Source: Planctomyces sp. (GTDB taxonomy: Bacteria; Planctomycetota; Planctomycetia; Planctomycetales; Planctomycetaceae). From it: DNA of 44,088 nt. Under the pieces are notes generated by a model. It saw only the letters and a program-made list of their open reading frames with translations. It was not told the DNA's origin and did not search any database. Within the stretch, counting starts at the first letter, position 1. The number at the start of each line of letters is the position of its first letter. A program made the translations under genes and the position numbers. Where the stretch lies: the NCBI GenBank assembly GCA_005778115.1, contig SXKJ01000357.1, positions 1 through 44,088 on the forward strand, given 5' to 3'. Shown here piece by piece: positions 32,310-40,914 of the stretch.

Positions 32310-33644
32310 TTAGACGGGAGGAGCATGATCGTTTCCGTTTCGCAGCGCGGCCGCCTTTCGTAACTCCGCGAGTGATCCGTGATAATCCAGCGACTCAGCC
32401 GCCACATGCGCCAGAGCGATGCGCTCCAACACGAACCGCACCGCGAGAAACTCGACCAGACTTCCGGACGGAGCCGACAAGGCCACGCGATCCGGGCGAT
32501 CCTCCATCTGCCAGATCATCCCAGCCCAACCGCGCAGCGCCAGCAGACTGGCCGTGATGTAATCGTCCCTCTCGTCGTCGCCGACACCGAGCATCTCCAG
32601 CGACTCGCAAATCGAATCGAGTGGTCCGATGCCCGCCTGCTCCAAACGCGTGAGTTCACTCGACAAGCCAAGCATCCAGCGATCCGGCGGCCCGACCGGC
32701 AGGTGGTACACCTCGCAGAACGCGCGATAGAAACCGTGTTCGCGAACAGGCAACTTCCAACCGGCGAACCCCTGATCGGTGAACGCGGCACAGAATCGGA
32801 TCAAGACTTCGTGAACCAGTTCGTCACTGTCGCGGTTCGTCGCGCGAAGCAAGACGTCACGATGCCGCGTGGGACAAATTGGCGAGCGGGGCGGCGTCCG
32901 CTCCCCGGTTTCGGTGGTCGCCTCAAGACACCGGGGGGCTGACGCCGCCCCGCTCGCCTGATTGCTCTTCTGCGTCCCTGCACGACACGCTCGCCATAGC
33001 AATCGAAGCGAAAAGGCTTCCCAGGTTTTGTCGCTCCAGTTCTCGATCGACGACTCGCCAAACCGCCGGATCAAGTCGTCGTGCAGATACTGGTCGTGAG
33101 TCGCATGTGGTCCGCTCCCACGGTGCGAATCGTCGCCGCCATCGCGCAGGTCACGCATGACCCAGCGCTTGGACTCATCGATGATCTTCCTGCGAGCCGT
33201 CGTTGGAGCATCTTCGCGGAAGTTCGTCAGCGCGTCGGTCTCGGCCACGAACCACTGTAACTCTTCGACAGGTCCGGTCTGCAACGGACAACGCAGCATC
33301 GCCAATCGGACCTCGAACGGCGTCGTGAGAGCGTCAATGCGAACATCCGCACGCTCGGCCAAGTCACGTCGCAGCACGACCGATAAGTCTTCCTCCCGAA
33401 TTCGGCCACGAGCCATCTTTTCGCGATACCGCTCCTCGGACAAATACGGCTGCACGCCAAACAGTTTGGCCCCTTTCAGCAGCCCCTCCTCGAACGGCAA
33501 GTCTTCCAGCGCCTGCAACGTGTTGAGAAACACAAACGCTGTGATCGGCCCCTGCGATGGCAGCAGTTGCGCCGCGCGGTCGATCAGACGTTGCAAGTCC
33601 GCGAGTTTTGAATCCGAAACCTGTGGGCGCGCAGCAGCATCCAC
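32310..33644 (-). CDS. dabA: DabA (DUF2309), N-terminal part
   Basis: First part of DabA, 444 residues, from a GTG with GAGG seven bases upstream. It reads DLQRLIDRAAQLLPSQGPITAFVFLNTLQALEDLPFEEGL (split: LPSQGPITAFVFLNTLQALE, DLPFEEGLLKG), YLSEERYREKMARGRI, ESKRWVMRDL, and near the end YHGSLAELRKAAALRNGNDH followed by APPV and TAA. The next codons in the same frame read GRALLVFQLAQVLG, the normal continuation of the family. The two parts together make about 1070 residues, the usual length of long DUF2309 proteins. So this is one ancestral gene cut by one stop codon (32310-32312). Residues about 229-254, between RLLWRACRAGTQKSN and RHRDVLLRATNRDS, come from a palindromic element. Confidence 0.9.
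   Translation of the reverse strand: MDAAARPQVSDSKLADLQRLIDRAAQLLPSQGPITAFVFLNTLQALEDLPFEEGLLKGAKLFGVQPYLSEERYREKMARGRIREEDLSVVLRRDLAERADVRIDALTTPFEVRLAMLRCPLQTGPVEELQWFVAETDALTNFREDAPTTARRKIIDESKRWVMRDLRDGGDDSHRGSGPHATHDQYLHDDLIRRFGESSIENWSDKTWEAFSLRLLWRACRAGTQKSNQASGAASAPRCLEATTETGERTPPRSPICPTRHRDVLLRATNRDSDELVHEVLIRFCAAFTDQGFAGWKLPVREHGFYRAFCEVYHLPVGPPDRWMLGLSSELTRLEQAGIGPLDSICESLEMLGVGDDERDDYITASLLALRGWAGMIWQMEDRPDRVALSAPSGSLVEFLAVRFVLERIALAHVAAESLDYHGSLAELRKAAALRNGNDHAPPV
32881..32958. repeat. Family-A palindrome inside dabA (N-terminal part)
   Basis: GGCGAGCGGGGCGGCGTC (32881-32898) and its exact complement (32941-32958) give 18-bp perfect arms. The whole is 78 bp, 26 codons, and is read in a different frame of the element than the copy at 32007, again without a stop. 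Confidence 0.95.
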
Positions 33645-33731
33645 GGCAGCACCTCATCCGAGCAGTTTTCGAGCAGTCTCAACCGTCGCTATCAACTTGC
33701 GACGGTTCCTCAGCACACACGACGGCGGCGA

Positions 33732-34040
33732 TTAAGCCGTCGGTGGACCGCGCTCAAAATGCGAGCGCAGACGCCGAACTCGATCGAACTCAAGCTCCTC
33801 GGCAATATGCGCGGTGCAAGCAACGTCCAGCACGACGACGCACCGAACGGATTCGAGCAACAGCTCGGAATCGTCGAACTCATCAGCCTCACCCGCCTCA
33901 GCCTCTTCGACCAAGACATACGGAGAACTGAAGTCCCCGGTGACAAACGAATGGCCATCTTGCAACAGGCCGAGCAGAGACGGAGTGGCCACCAAAACCA
34001 ACAGGAGCAAGGCCAGGAGTCGTCGGTGCCACGAAGTCAT
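33732..34040 (-). CDS. Small membrane-anchored or exported protein, unknown
   Basis: A 102-residue protein. The N-terminus WHRRLLALLLLVLVATPSLL is a signal peptide or anchor. An acidic stretch (EEAEAGEADEFDDSE) and a short Arg-rich end follow. No family is recognised. The ATG at 34040 is placed at the hydrophobic leader; the ribosome site is weak. It lies 53 bases beyond the PPC gene and 87 bases ahead of dabA on the same strand, so may be part of either unit. Confidence 0.6.
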   Translation of the reverse strand: MTSWHRRLLALLLLVLVATPSLLGLLQDGHSFVTGDFSSPYVLVEEAEAGEADEFDDSELLLESVRCVVVLDVACTAHIAEELEFDRVRRLRSHFERGPPTA

Positions 34041-34093
34041 GGTGAGGCGATATATTCCTACTGGCGGGATATTGCCAGTCCAAACACGGACCA

Positions 34094-35713
34094 TCACTTC
34101 GCAACCGGTGTGGTCACGGTGAGCCACAACTCGCCGGTTGTCGCACTGAAGGGAGTCAATGTCGTCAGCGCCGGTTTCTCGATTGGCGGCTCGGACTTCA
34201 CTCGCCCCCGAATGCGGAGCGGCCCGGAATAGCTCGCTCCCGCTTCGGCCTTGAGCACTAGCTTGACCGACTTCGATTTGTCCCCAGTCTTTTCGGAGAC
34301 AACCGCCTCAGCCGTCACTTTCTCCGGCAACTCGACTGCGACAACTTCGATCTCGCCAGCGAACCCGCGTTGACGATCCACCGTCACGGGAATCTCCAAC
34401 GGCTTATCCGCAGTCAATACGAACGAGTCGGCCGCAACCTTCAACTCAAAATCTGGCTGAAAGGGGAGGGCGGTGATGCGATAGAAAAATCGAGCCCCCC
34501 CCAAGCCGAACCGGTCGGTGATCGCGAGGCGATATTCCCCTTCAGCCGGTGCCGTGAAGTTCGCATCGGGATCGAAGTCCCCCTTCGAACCGTCATCAAC
34601 TTCCTGCAACTGCGAACCGTCCGCTTTCAGAATCCGTAATACGGGATCGAGCGGCGATCCTGCGGTGCGTGCATCCGTTCGAATGACAATCGCCTGTTTC
34701 CCCGCCAGCTTCATACGAAAGACATCGACCTCACCCGGCTTGCCAATCACACCGGTCATCGACGACGGCAATGCAATTTCCTGAGGCTCTGGAGTCGGCT
34801 CCTTCAATTCGGCCAGGGACGGATGAGCCTCAACCGGTAACGTCAACGTGTTACCGAGCAGCGCGTGTCGCACGACGAATGAGTCTCCGGCCACTTCCAT
34901 CGGAAACTCAGCGAACTCCGGCGGCAGATTCCAACCATGCAATCGCAGCTTCCGTAGTGCAGGCGGCTCGCCTGCAACCGCCTCTCGCCCCACAGACATC
35001 GGCTGAGCATGGTCTACGAATGCACCAGTCGTCAGCGTTAGCCGATAGATGTAATTCGCTCCGCCCGCGAACGCGACACTCGAATTCGCCACGTCCGAGA
35101 ACGCAAACACTCGCACGCCATATTCGCCATCCGCCGGAGCCGTGAACGCAATCTGCGGATCGAACCCATGATCGTCGTCATTATGCTCCATCACGAACCC
35201 GCGCGGGCCGAGCACTTGCAGCACAGCATCCATCGGCGAACCCAGCGTCCCCTTCGCCATCAACGACGCAACCAACGTCTGTCCCGCCTTCAACGAGACC
35301 GCAAACGTGTCGACTTCGCCTCCCTTATCCAACACGCCATTGACGACGATCTGGCTCGTTTCAAGCTTCTGAGCCTCCTTCGCCGAGTTATTCGGCTCCT
35401 TCTCGGCGATCTCCGTCAAGGTGCCGATCACGAACGGACGCAGCGACGACGCGCCTTCGGCATTGAAGACACGAATCCAGCACAACCCCGGCGCAGCATT
35501 CTCGGCAACGATCACTTTGAACTTGTTGCCGCTCTCCGCAAACTCCAGCTTCACCCCGTCGCGACTGATCCACGCTTGGGGCTTGTCACCCACGGAACCC
35601 TGCGCGGCGACTTCAACGGACTGCCCCACTTGGCAACCCGCTGGAAACAACGCGGTCACGTTTGGCGGAGCAGCGACCAACGTTGCTGCGAGAACGAGCA
35701 GCGTTGAAGTCAC
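34094..35713 (-). CDS. Exported PPC-domain protein
   Basis: A 539-residue exported protein. It starts at GTG 35713, whose GTGA overlaps the TGA of the DUF1501 gene; GGAG is eight bases upstream. A Sec-type leader (TSTLLVLAATLVAAP) is followed by an immunoglobulin-like domain (ALFPAGCQVGQSVEV) and two bacterial pre-peptidase C-terminal (PPC) domains marked EKEPNNSAKEAQKLE...DTFAVSLKAGQTLV and DVFRMKLAGKQAIVIRTDA...FTAPAEGEYRLAI. No protease domain is present. It is the last of three genes with the DUF1549 and DUF1501 proteins, a common planctomycete cluster of secreted proteins of unknown role. Confidence 0.88.
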   Translation of the reverse strand: MTSTLLVLAATLVAAPPNVTALFPAGCQVGQSVEVAAQGSVGDKPQAWISRDGVKLEFAESGNKFKVIVAENAAPGLCWIRVFNAEGASSLRPFVIGTLTEIAEKEPNNSAKEAQKLETSQIVVNGVLDKGGEVDTFAVSLKAGQTLVASLMAKGTLGSPMDAVLQVLGPRGFVMEHNDDDHGFDPQIAFTAPADGEYGVRVFAFSDVANSSVAFAGGANYIYRLTLTTGAFVDHAQPMSVGREAVAGEPPALRKLRLHGWNLPPEFAEFPMEVAGDSFVVRHALLGNTLTLPVEAHPSLAELKEPTPEPQEIALPSSMTGVIGKPGEVDVFRMKLAGKQAIVIRTDARTAGSPLDPVLRILKADGSQLQEVDDGSKGDFDPDANFTAPAEGEYRLAITDRFGLGGARFFYRITALPFQPDFELKVAADSFVLTADKPLEIPVTVDRQRGFAGEIEVVAVELPEKVTAEAVVSEKTGDKSKSVKLVLKAEAGASYSGPLRIRGRVKSEPPIEKPALTTLTPFSATTGELWLTVTTPVAK

Positions 35714-37050
35714 GACATCAGCTCCGGGATCGGAGCCGGATTGCTGACTAAGTGCGACGGCCGGCCCTGTGGCGTGTAAACCACTTTGTCCGGGTTGATG
35801 CCGAGCTTCGTGTAAATCGTCGAGACGTAATTCTCTGGCGAACAAACTCGTTCTACTGCCGAGTAGCCATGCTTGTCGGTTGCACCGACGACAACCCCAC
35901 CGGGCGTGCCACCGCCGGCCATCAGAACCGACATCGCACTGGACCAGTGATCGCGGCCTCCCTTGGTTTGACCGGGAAGCGTCGAGATTTTTGGCGTGCG
36001 GCCGAACTCACCAAGCGCCGTGACGATCGTCGTGTCCAACAACCCGCGATCGCTGAGGTCTTCGATCAGTGTCGCCACTGAATTGTCCCAACCGGGCAAT
36101 CGCTTCGAGCAGGCTCCAAAGACGTCCGCGTGATGATCCCAGCCGCCATCGTTGATTGTGACGAACGGCACTCCCGCTTCGATCAATCGCCGAGCCAACA
36201 GCAATCGCTGGCCAAACGAGTTGCGGCCGTACCGATCACGCACTGCATCCGACTCCTTGTAAATGTCGAATGCGGCTTGAGCAAGCGGCGAAGTCACCAA
36301 ATCGAATCCCTGTTTGTAATAGTCATCGAGCGCCAGAGCCGGATCGCCCGCCGCCTTCTCATTCATGCGCGGCAACGTGTCGACCAGTTTTCGCAGATCG
36401 CCGCGCCGATGAAATTTATCTTCGGTCAAACCTCGCGGCAGCGCGACGTCACGCACACGGAAGCCGGCACCGTTGGGATCGTCGCCGACCACAAACGGAG
36501 CGTGCTTCGCTCCGAGGAAATTCGGACCACCGGAGCGGGTCATCGAAGGAATCGAAAAGTACGCGGGGAGTCCGTTGGGCTTGCGCAACTCATGGGAGAC
36601 GACGGCCCCCATGCTCGGATGAAAACTGACGAACGCACCGCAGCCGACCGGAATTCGAGTCGGTGCGCCGGTCATCATGTAATGGTTGCCGGCTCCATGA
36701 TTGTTCTGATCGTGGCGGATCGACCGAATCATCGTGTACTTATCGAGGATGCTCGCCAGCCGCGGCATGTGCTCGGAGAACTGGACGCCAGGCAGCTTCG
36801 TCGCGATCGCATCGAACTCACCACGGATCTCTGCCGGAGCCGCCGGTTTTGGATCAAACGTCTCGAAATGCGTAGGACCACCATCCATCCAAATCAGGAT
36901 GCAGCCCTTGGCCTTCGGCGCGATCGGAGCCGAGTCATCCGCGGCTCGCGCGGCCAAGGCCGACACGAATCCGGTTCCCAGCCAGCCACCCAGGCCAAGC
37001 TTCAAGCAATCACGTCGCGCGAACCCTTCGCAGTTCAACTGGCGAGCCAT
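35710..37050 (-). CDS. DUF1501 protein with Tat-like leader
   Basis: A 446-residue DUF1501 protein. The leader CEGFARRDCLKLGLGGWLG has the twin Arg. The body shows KAKGCILIWMDGGPTHFETF, YTMIRSIRHDQNNHGAGNHYM and VTALGEFGRTPKISTLPG, the sulfatase-like or alkaline-phosphatase-like landmarks of the family. The start at 37050 has AAAGGA seven bases upstream. It follows the DUF1549/DUF1553 gene by 124 bases and overlaps the PPC gene by 4, so all three are likely one operon. The molecular function of the pair DUF1501 and DUF1549 is not established. Confidence 0.93.
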   Translation of the reverse strand: MARQLNCEGFARRDCLKLGLGGWLGTGFVSALAARAADDSAPIAPKAKGCILIWMDGGPTHFETFDPKPAAPAEIRGEFDAIATKLPGVQFSEHMPRLASILDKYTMIRSIRHDQNNHGAGNHYMMTGAPTRIPVGCGAFVSFHPSMGAVVSHELRKPNGLPAYFSIPSMTRSGGPNFLGAKHAPFVVGDDPNGAGFRVRDVALPRGLTEDKFHRRGDLRKLVDTLPRMNEKAAGDPALALDDYYKQGFDLVTSPLAQAAFDIYKESDAVRDRYGRNSFGQRLLLARRLIEAGVPFVTINDGGWDHHADVFGACSKRLPGWDNSVATLIEDLSDRGLLDTTIVTALGEFGRTPKISTLPGQTKGGRDHWSSAMSVLMAGGGTPGGVVVGATDKHGYSAVERVCSPENYVSTIYTKLGINPDKVVYTPQGRPSHLVSNPAPIPELMS

Positions 37051-37174
37051 CGAATGTTCCTTTTTGGGCGGGACGAGGTCAGGCAGGAGAGACAGAGTAA
37101 CCGGGAAATCGGCGACGCAACAGGCAAACTTGATCAGTTTTCTGTGGCGCACGCAGATCGCGTGTGGCTGTTCC

Positions 37175-39379
37175 TCAATCCTTGAAAACAAACTCCGGCG
37201 TATTCAACAACGCCCACATCAGGTCTTCGATGACTTGGCGGCGAACGGCTCCTTCCGTCGCGAAAAGGCCGACGGCTAGTTTGGATTCCGCTTCAGTCGG
37301 GCGGCGCGAGTAGATCGAGAGGTACAGGTTCTCGACAACCGCGACCGGCGCGAGTTCAGTCTTCGCCAACTGAGCGGCGACGCCGTTGTCGGTGGTCACC
37401 TTCGAGTACAGATTCTCCGAGTTCATCAGATGTAAGACTTGAACAACGGTCGGCTCAGAGGTTCGTTCGCAGGGAGGGTCTTGGTTTTCATCGGGCCGGC
37501 CGAAGGCGTCGAGGAACAGCGACTCGATGCGCACGGTCCAGAGTTCTTTGGCTCGTGTGCCCGGAGCCGTGGCTGCGAACGTGTCGGTCGTGCCGGTGAT
37601 CTGGCTGATCGAATCGAGCAGCACTTCGCCGCGCAATCGCTGGCGATAATGGCGTGAGTAGTTTCGTGTGTCGGAGGCATTGCGATCGTTGGCGACGCTG
37701 CTGAGTCCGTAAACGTGCGACGTCGTGATGCGGCGGATCAGCTTCTTGATGTCATAGCCGTTGTCGCGGAAGTCGGCCGCCAGAGCTTCCAGCAACGGCC
37801 CGTTGCTCGGCGGGTTGGAGGCTCGCAAGTCGTCAACCGGTTCGACTAGTCCTCGTTCCATCAAGTCCATCCAGACGCGGTTGACCATGACCTGCGCAAA
37901 GAACGGGTTGTCGCGTGACGTGATCCAGGCGACGAGCACATCGCGCGGGTCAGACTCCTCCGGCAGGGCAGGGGAGTTGCCAAAGAGCGGTCGCGGCTCC
38001 ATCGCCTTTTGCGTCTGCGGGTGCAGGACCGTTCGCGTTTTGCCGCCTGTGAAGATGAACTCTTCGGAGCCACTGATCGGAGCCGAGATGCCTGTCCCTT
38101 TGCGACCAATGTGGCCGAAGTACGCGGCGAAGGAATAGAAATCATCCTGAGCCCATTTCTCGAACGGGTGATGATGACACTTCGCGCATTCGAGCCGGAT
38201 GCCGAGAAACAGTTGGCTGACGATTGTCGTCAGCTCTTCCGGCTGCCGCTTGTCGCGAAACATATTCGTGCTGCCGTTTCGCCAAGTGCTTCCCTTCGCA
38301 GCAACCAGCTCGCGGACGAATTGGTCATACGGCTTGTTCTTGCGGAAGGCGTCCCGAATCCAAGCGTCGTAGTTCAGCACCGACTTGATGCCGACGTGAT
38401 ACGGATTCGGTCGCAACAAGTCGGCCCACTTGTTGGCCCAGTGCTCGGCGTAATCCGGCTGAGCCAGCAGATGATCGACGAGTGCTTCTCGTTTGTTGGG
38501 CGAGGGATCATCCAGGAACTGTTTCGATTCGTCGGCAGTCGGTGCTCGGCCGATGATGTCGATGAAGACTCGGCGCAGGAATGTGTGATCGGGGGCCGGC
38601 TCGGAGGGAATCAGACGCAGCCGCGCCAGCTTCTGCCAGACTTGTTCGTCGATCAGGTTTTTGCGAGGCAGCTTGTCATAGACCTCTTTCGGCACTTCGT
38701 TCGGCAAAGGGACGGAGACCGTGCAGACGGCGATCATGTTCATGTACCGAGCCATCACCGCCGACTCGCCGGTAATCGTGTTGGTCGAGATGACTCCGCC
38801 GTCGTTGACCGCCGCGATCGCCGATTCGTTCGACTGGAACTGGGCCAGCCGAGTGACATCACGAGTCGTCCCGTTGGAATAGTGAGCGATCACCTTCAAC
38901 GGCTTCTGGCTGTTCGCACCGAGCATCGCATCGCTCGGGTCCACGCTGATCCGCTCCAACTTCGGAGCATTCGCAATCGCTCGCGGAGTTCCCGCCAAGA
39001 CCCACCGCCGCAACGTCGCGAAGTCCGCACCGTTGGGATCGAGCCGCTTGCCTCCCCCATGCGGAGCCAACCCGGTCGGCTTCAGCAGCAATAAACTTTG
39101 CTCCGGCTGAGAGGGGGACAGCCGACGCCCGCGCGACTCTTTGGACAAGGCATCGAAGTCGAAGTCGGGATCGAACGCCAACAGCGACAACTGAAATCCG
39201 TTTTGCCCGCGCTGCTTGCCATGACAGGCTCCGGCATTGCACCCGAACTTCGTGAAGATCGGCTGCACGTCGATCTCAAAGTCGGGAGCGGACGTTGCGG
39301 CAACGTCCTCCGCGGCGTTGGCCGTCCAGGCGGCAAGGCAAAGGGCGAAGCAGACGGCCACACTGCAAAGTCGAAACAT
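37175..39379 (-). CDS. Exported DUF1549/DUF1553 protein (planctomycete cytochrome-like)
   Basis: A 734-residue exported protein. The leader MFRLCSVAVCFALCLAAWTA ends at NAAED. A haem-like C-x4-C-H site (FGCNAGACHGK) follows, then a Big2-like domain (about 165-240, NGTTRDVTRLAQFQSNESA), DUF1549 (about 245-450, with PDYAEHWANKWADLLRPNPYH and ECAKCHHHPFEKWAQDDFYS) and DUF1553 (about 500-730, with WITSRDNPFFAQVMVNRVW and MNSENLYSK). GAGG seven bases before the ATG at 39379 sets the start. It is first in the run with DUF1501 and PPC proteins. Possibly a haem-binding periplasmic enzyme; no activity is known to me. Confidence 0.93.
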   Translation of the reverse strand: MFRLCSVAVCFALCLAAWTANAAEDVAATSAPDFEIDVQPIFTKFGCNAGACHGKQRGQNGFQLSLLAFDPDFDFDALSKESRGRRLSPSQPEQSLLLLKPTGLAPHGGGKRLDPNGADFATLRRWVLAGTPRAIANAPKLERISVDPSDAMLGANSQKPLKVIAHYSNGTTRDVTRLAQFQSNESAIAAVNDGGVISTNTITGESAVMARYMNMIAVCTVSVPLPNEVPKEVYDKLPRKNLIDEQVWQKLARLRLIPSEPAPDHTFLRRVFIDIIGRAPTADESKQFLDDPSPNKREALVDHLLAQPDYAEHWANKWADLLRPNPYHVGIKSVLNYDAWIRDAFRKNKPYDQFVRELVAAKGSTWRNGSTNMFRDKRQPEELTTIVSQLFLGIRLECAKCHHHPFEKWAQDDFYSFAAYFGHIGRKGTGISAPISGSEEFIFTGGKTRTVLHPQTQKAMEPRPLFGNSPALPEESDPRDVLVAWITSRDNPFFAQVMVNRVWMDLMERGLVEPVDDLRASNPPSNGPLLEALAADFRDNGYDIKKLIRRITTSHVYGLSSVANDRNASDTRNYSRHYRQRLRGEVLLDSISQITGTTDTFAATAPGTRAKELWTVRIESLFLDAFGRPDENQDPPCERTSEPTVVQVLHLMNSENLYSKVTTDNGVAAQLAKTELAPVAVVENLYLSIYSRRPTEAESKLAVGLFATEGAVRRQVIEDLMWALLNTPEFVFKD

Positions 39380-39460
39380 CAGTAAACCTCGGTCGGAGTT
39401 GGGAGGCTCAAGATACCGATTCACCGGCCCGATGAAAACAGGTTCAATCCCGCAACCGGA

Positions 39461-39660
39461 TCAGTCGCCGTCATCCGCATCAGCCAGCCGCTGGCAGACC
39501 GGCCAACCGGCGAGATTGGTCTTTTCCAAAATGAAATTGGGGCCGGGACGAAAGTCCCAGGCTTGGATGACGACGGTCCATCGCTTGGCTTCCAACTCCG
39601 AGGCGATCCACTCGGCCCAGGTCTTGTCGGCTTGTTGTAGCTGATGAAGAAATCGATCAT
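39461..39660 (-). pseudogene. Decayed TIR-domain gene
   Basis: It starts MIDFFISYNK, a TIR-domain N-terminus. The frame then goes wrong. One base on in the next frame the sequence continues ADKTWAEWIASELEAKRW, TVVIQAWDFRPGPNFILE, which is typical of a TIR domain; adding one A in AACAAGCC (to AACAAAGCC) would restore it. After FILE the protein ends within about 20 residues (KTNLAGWPVCQRLADADD, stop TGA 39461). Full TIR domains are about 130 residues, so most of the gene is gone. It was probably a signalling or defence-type protein. Nothing nearby looks like its partner. Confidence 0.8.
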
Positions 39661-39902
39661 GGCGACTCCTGCTCAGTGGCGCGTGGCGAACGTGCTATCG
39701 CCACGCCGCGCGATATCCACGCTCGAGCCCCCCTGAGCCTGGCGATCGTCGTCTCCATCCCGCGGCAGGGCAGGGGGAACCCACGCTTCAGGATGACAAT
39801 TCACAGGACCTTTTCCGGGAGGGCTGCGACTCGGCGGCGAACGCCGTTAGAATTCTGCCCGCTGTTTGTCCTTGCCGGTCTTACGACATCTGGAACGATG
39901 CC

Positions 39903-40898
39903 ATGAGCCAACCTCAACTCCCAAACAATCTCGCGGGCGATCCGGCTGCGCTGTTCGCCGCGCGGCCTCCGTCGCAGACCTGGGAATCGCTGCTGTGGGC
40001 GGATGATCCACAGCATCCGGCTTGGATCTGGTTCAAGCCTCCCGCAGTTCCTCAGGGATTGGCGTTGGGGATTCCCGAAGAGACTTGGCGGACGTCGCCA
40101 CATCTTCAACAACTCACCCTTCGCAGGCTTCTGCAATCGGCCGGGGTCGATCCGAGTTGCGTGGCGATGTGGCAGTTTTCCGGGATGGCCTATCCGGGAA
40201 TGAATGGAGCGAATCCGCTCTTCGATCAGCCCCTTCCCGCGCCGGGGCCGGGGGTGACTCCGGAGATCATCGTCATTATCAATGTGCCCGTCATGATGAT
40301 GCCGCCGGTGAATTACCTGTCGCCCATGGCGGCCACTCCGATGAATGCCGCCGCGGCACCGCTCACCGGAAATCCGTCGGAGATCTTCGAGCGGATCGAC
40401 ATCGAATGGACGGCGGTGATCGACCTCGAACGAGACTTGGATCGCTTGCGCAAAATGCTCGTTGACTTGTCGGCGCGGATGAAGGTTTTGAATCGTGACT
40501 TGAACCCCGACGAGCGACTGTATTCCAGCCGCGAGGACAAACAGGACTGGCAGGACGCTCGGCGCTTTCTGCGAGACGGCGAGAATCGGCTGCGGGCGTG
40601 CGTCAAAGAGTTCGATATCGGCGACCCCAGTTCCGCCGGCTATCGACGAGGTCTCGAACACACTTATCACTCGTTCGTCGTGCCGCGCGTGCCGTTCAAC
40701 GGAATGGAGTCCGCGGTCGGTCAGTTCGAGGCGCATCGCAAGATGGTCATGGTTCTGCAAAGCAAGATGAACTCAACGTATCTCGGAGCCGTCTCCAACG
40801 GCGAACGGCGAGCTCAACAGATTTTGAATCGGATCGCCGGCAAAGTCCGTGAGGCCGGAAACAAGAAGACGGCGCTTGGTGTCGCGCTGGATGGCTAA
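39903..40898 (+). CDS. Conserved hypothetical protein (planctomycete type)
   Basis: A 331-residue soluble protein that I do not recognise. An N-terminal region with WESLLWADDPQHPAWIWFKPP and a helical LQQLTLRRLLQSAGVDPS segment is followed by a hydrophobic TPEIIVIINVPVMMMPPVNY stretch, then a long charged, probably coiled-coil region (about 160-230, with DLERDLDRLRKMLVDLSARM) and a helical C-terminus. No signal peptide. It precedes the enolase-superfamily gene by 16 bases, so the two may share a transcript. Confidence 0.8.
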   Translation: MSQPQLPNNLAGDPAALFAARPPSQTWESLLWADDPQHPAWIWFKPPAVPQGLALGIPEETWRTSPHLQQLTLRRLLQSAGVDPSCVAMWQFSGMAYPGMNGANPLFDQPLPAPGPGVTPEIIVIINVPVMMMPPVNYLSPMAATPMNAAAAPLTGNPSEIFERIDIEWTAVIDLERDLDRLRKMLVDLSARMKVLNRDLNPDERLYSSREDKQDWQDARRFLRDGENRLRACVKEFDIGDPSSAGYRRGLEHTYHSFVVPRVPFNGMESAVGQFEAHRKMVMVLQSKMNSTYLGAVSNGERRAQQILNRIAGKVREAGNKKTALGVALDG

Positions 40899-40914
40899 CC
40901 CTTGAAGGAACCCC

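Noticed and set aside
14963-33644. Reassigned TAA codon (alternative genetic code) as the cause of in-frame TAA in DUF1801 and dabA
   Set aside because: TAA ends other genes properly here (dipeptidase at 14837-14839, MFS at 3703-3705), so two separate mutations or errors are simpler.
37175-37191. Overlap of the DUF1501 and DUF1549 genes
   Set aside because: The overlap exists only if the DUF1501 frame is extended to 37191; the ATG at 37050 with AAAGGA and a twin-Arg leader is the true start.
39421-39660. A 79-codon gene starting MIDFFISYNK
   Set aside because: Only the first ten residues are meaningful; the rest is Pro/Ser-rich out-of-frame translation of a TIR remnant, so it is listed as a pseudogene.
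39677-39710. Short inverted repeat GCGTGGCGA / TCGCCACGC upstream of the hypothetical gene at 39903
   Set aside because: Nine base pairs only, no T-run, no other copy in the window; not enough to call a regulatory site or terminator.
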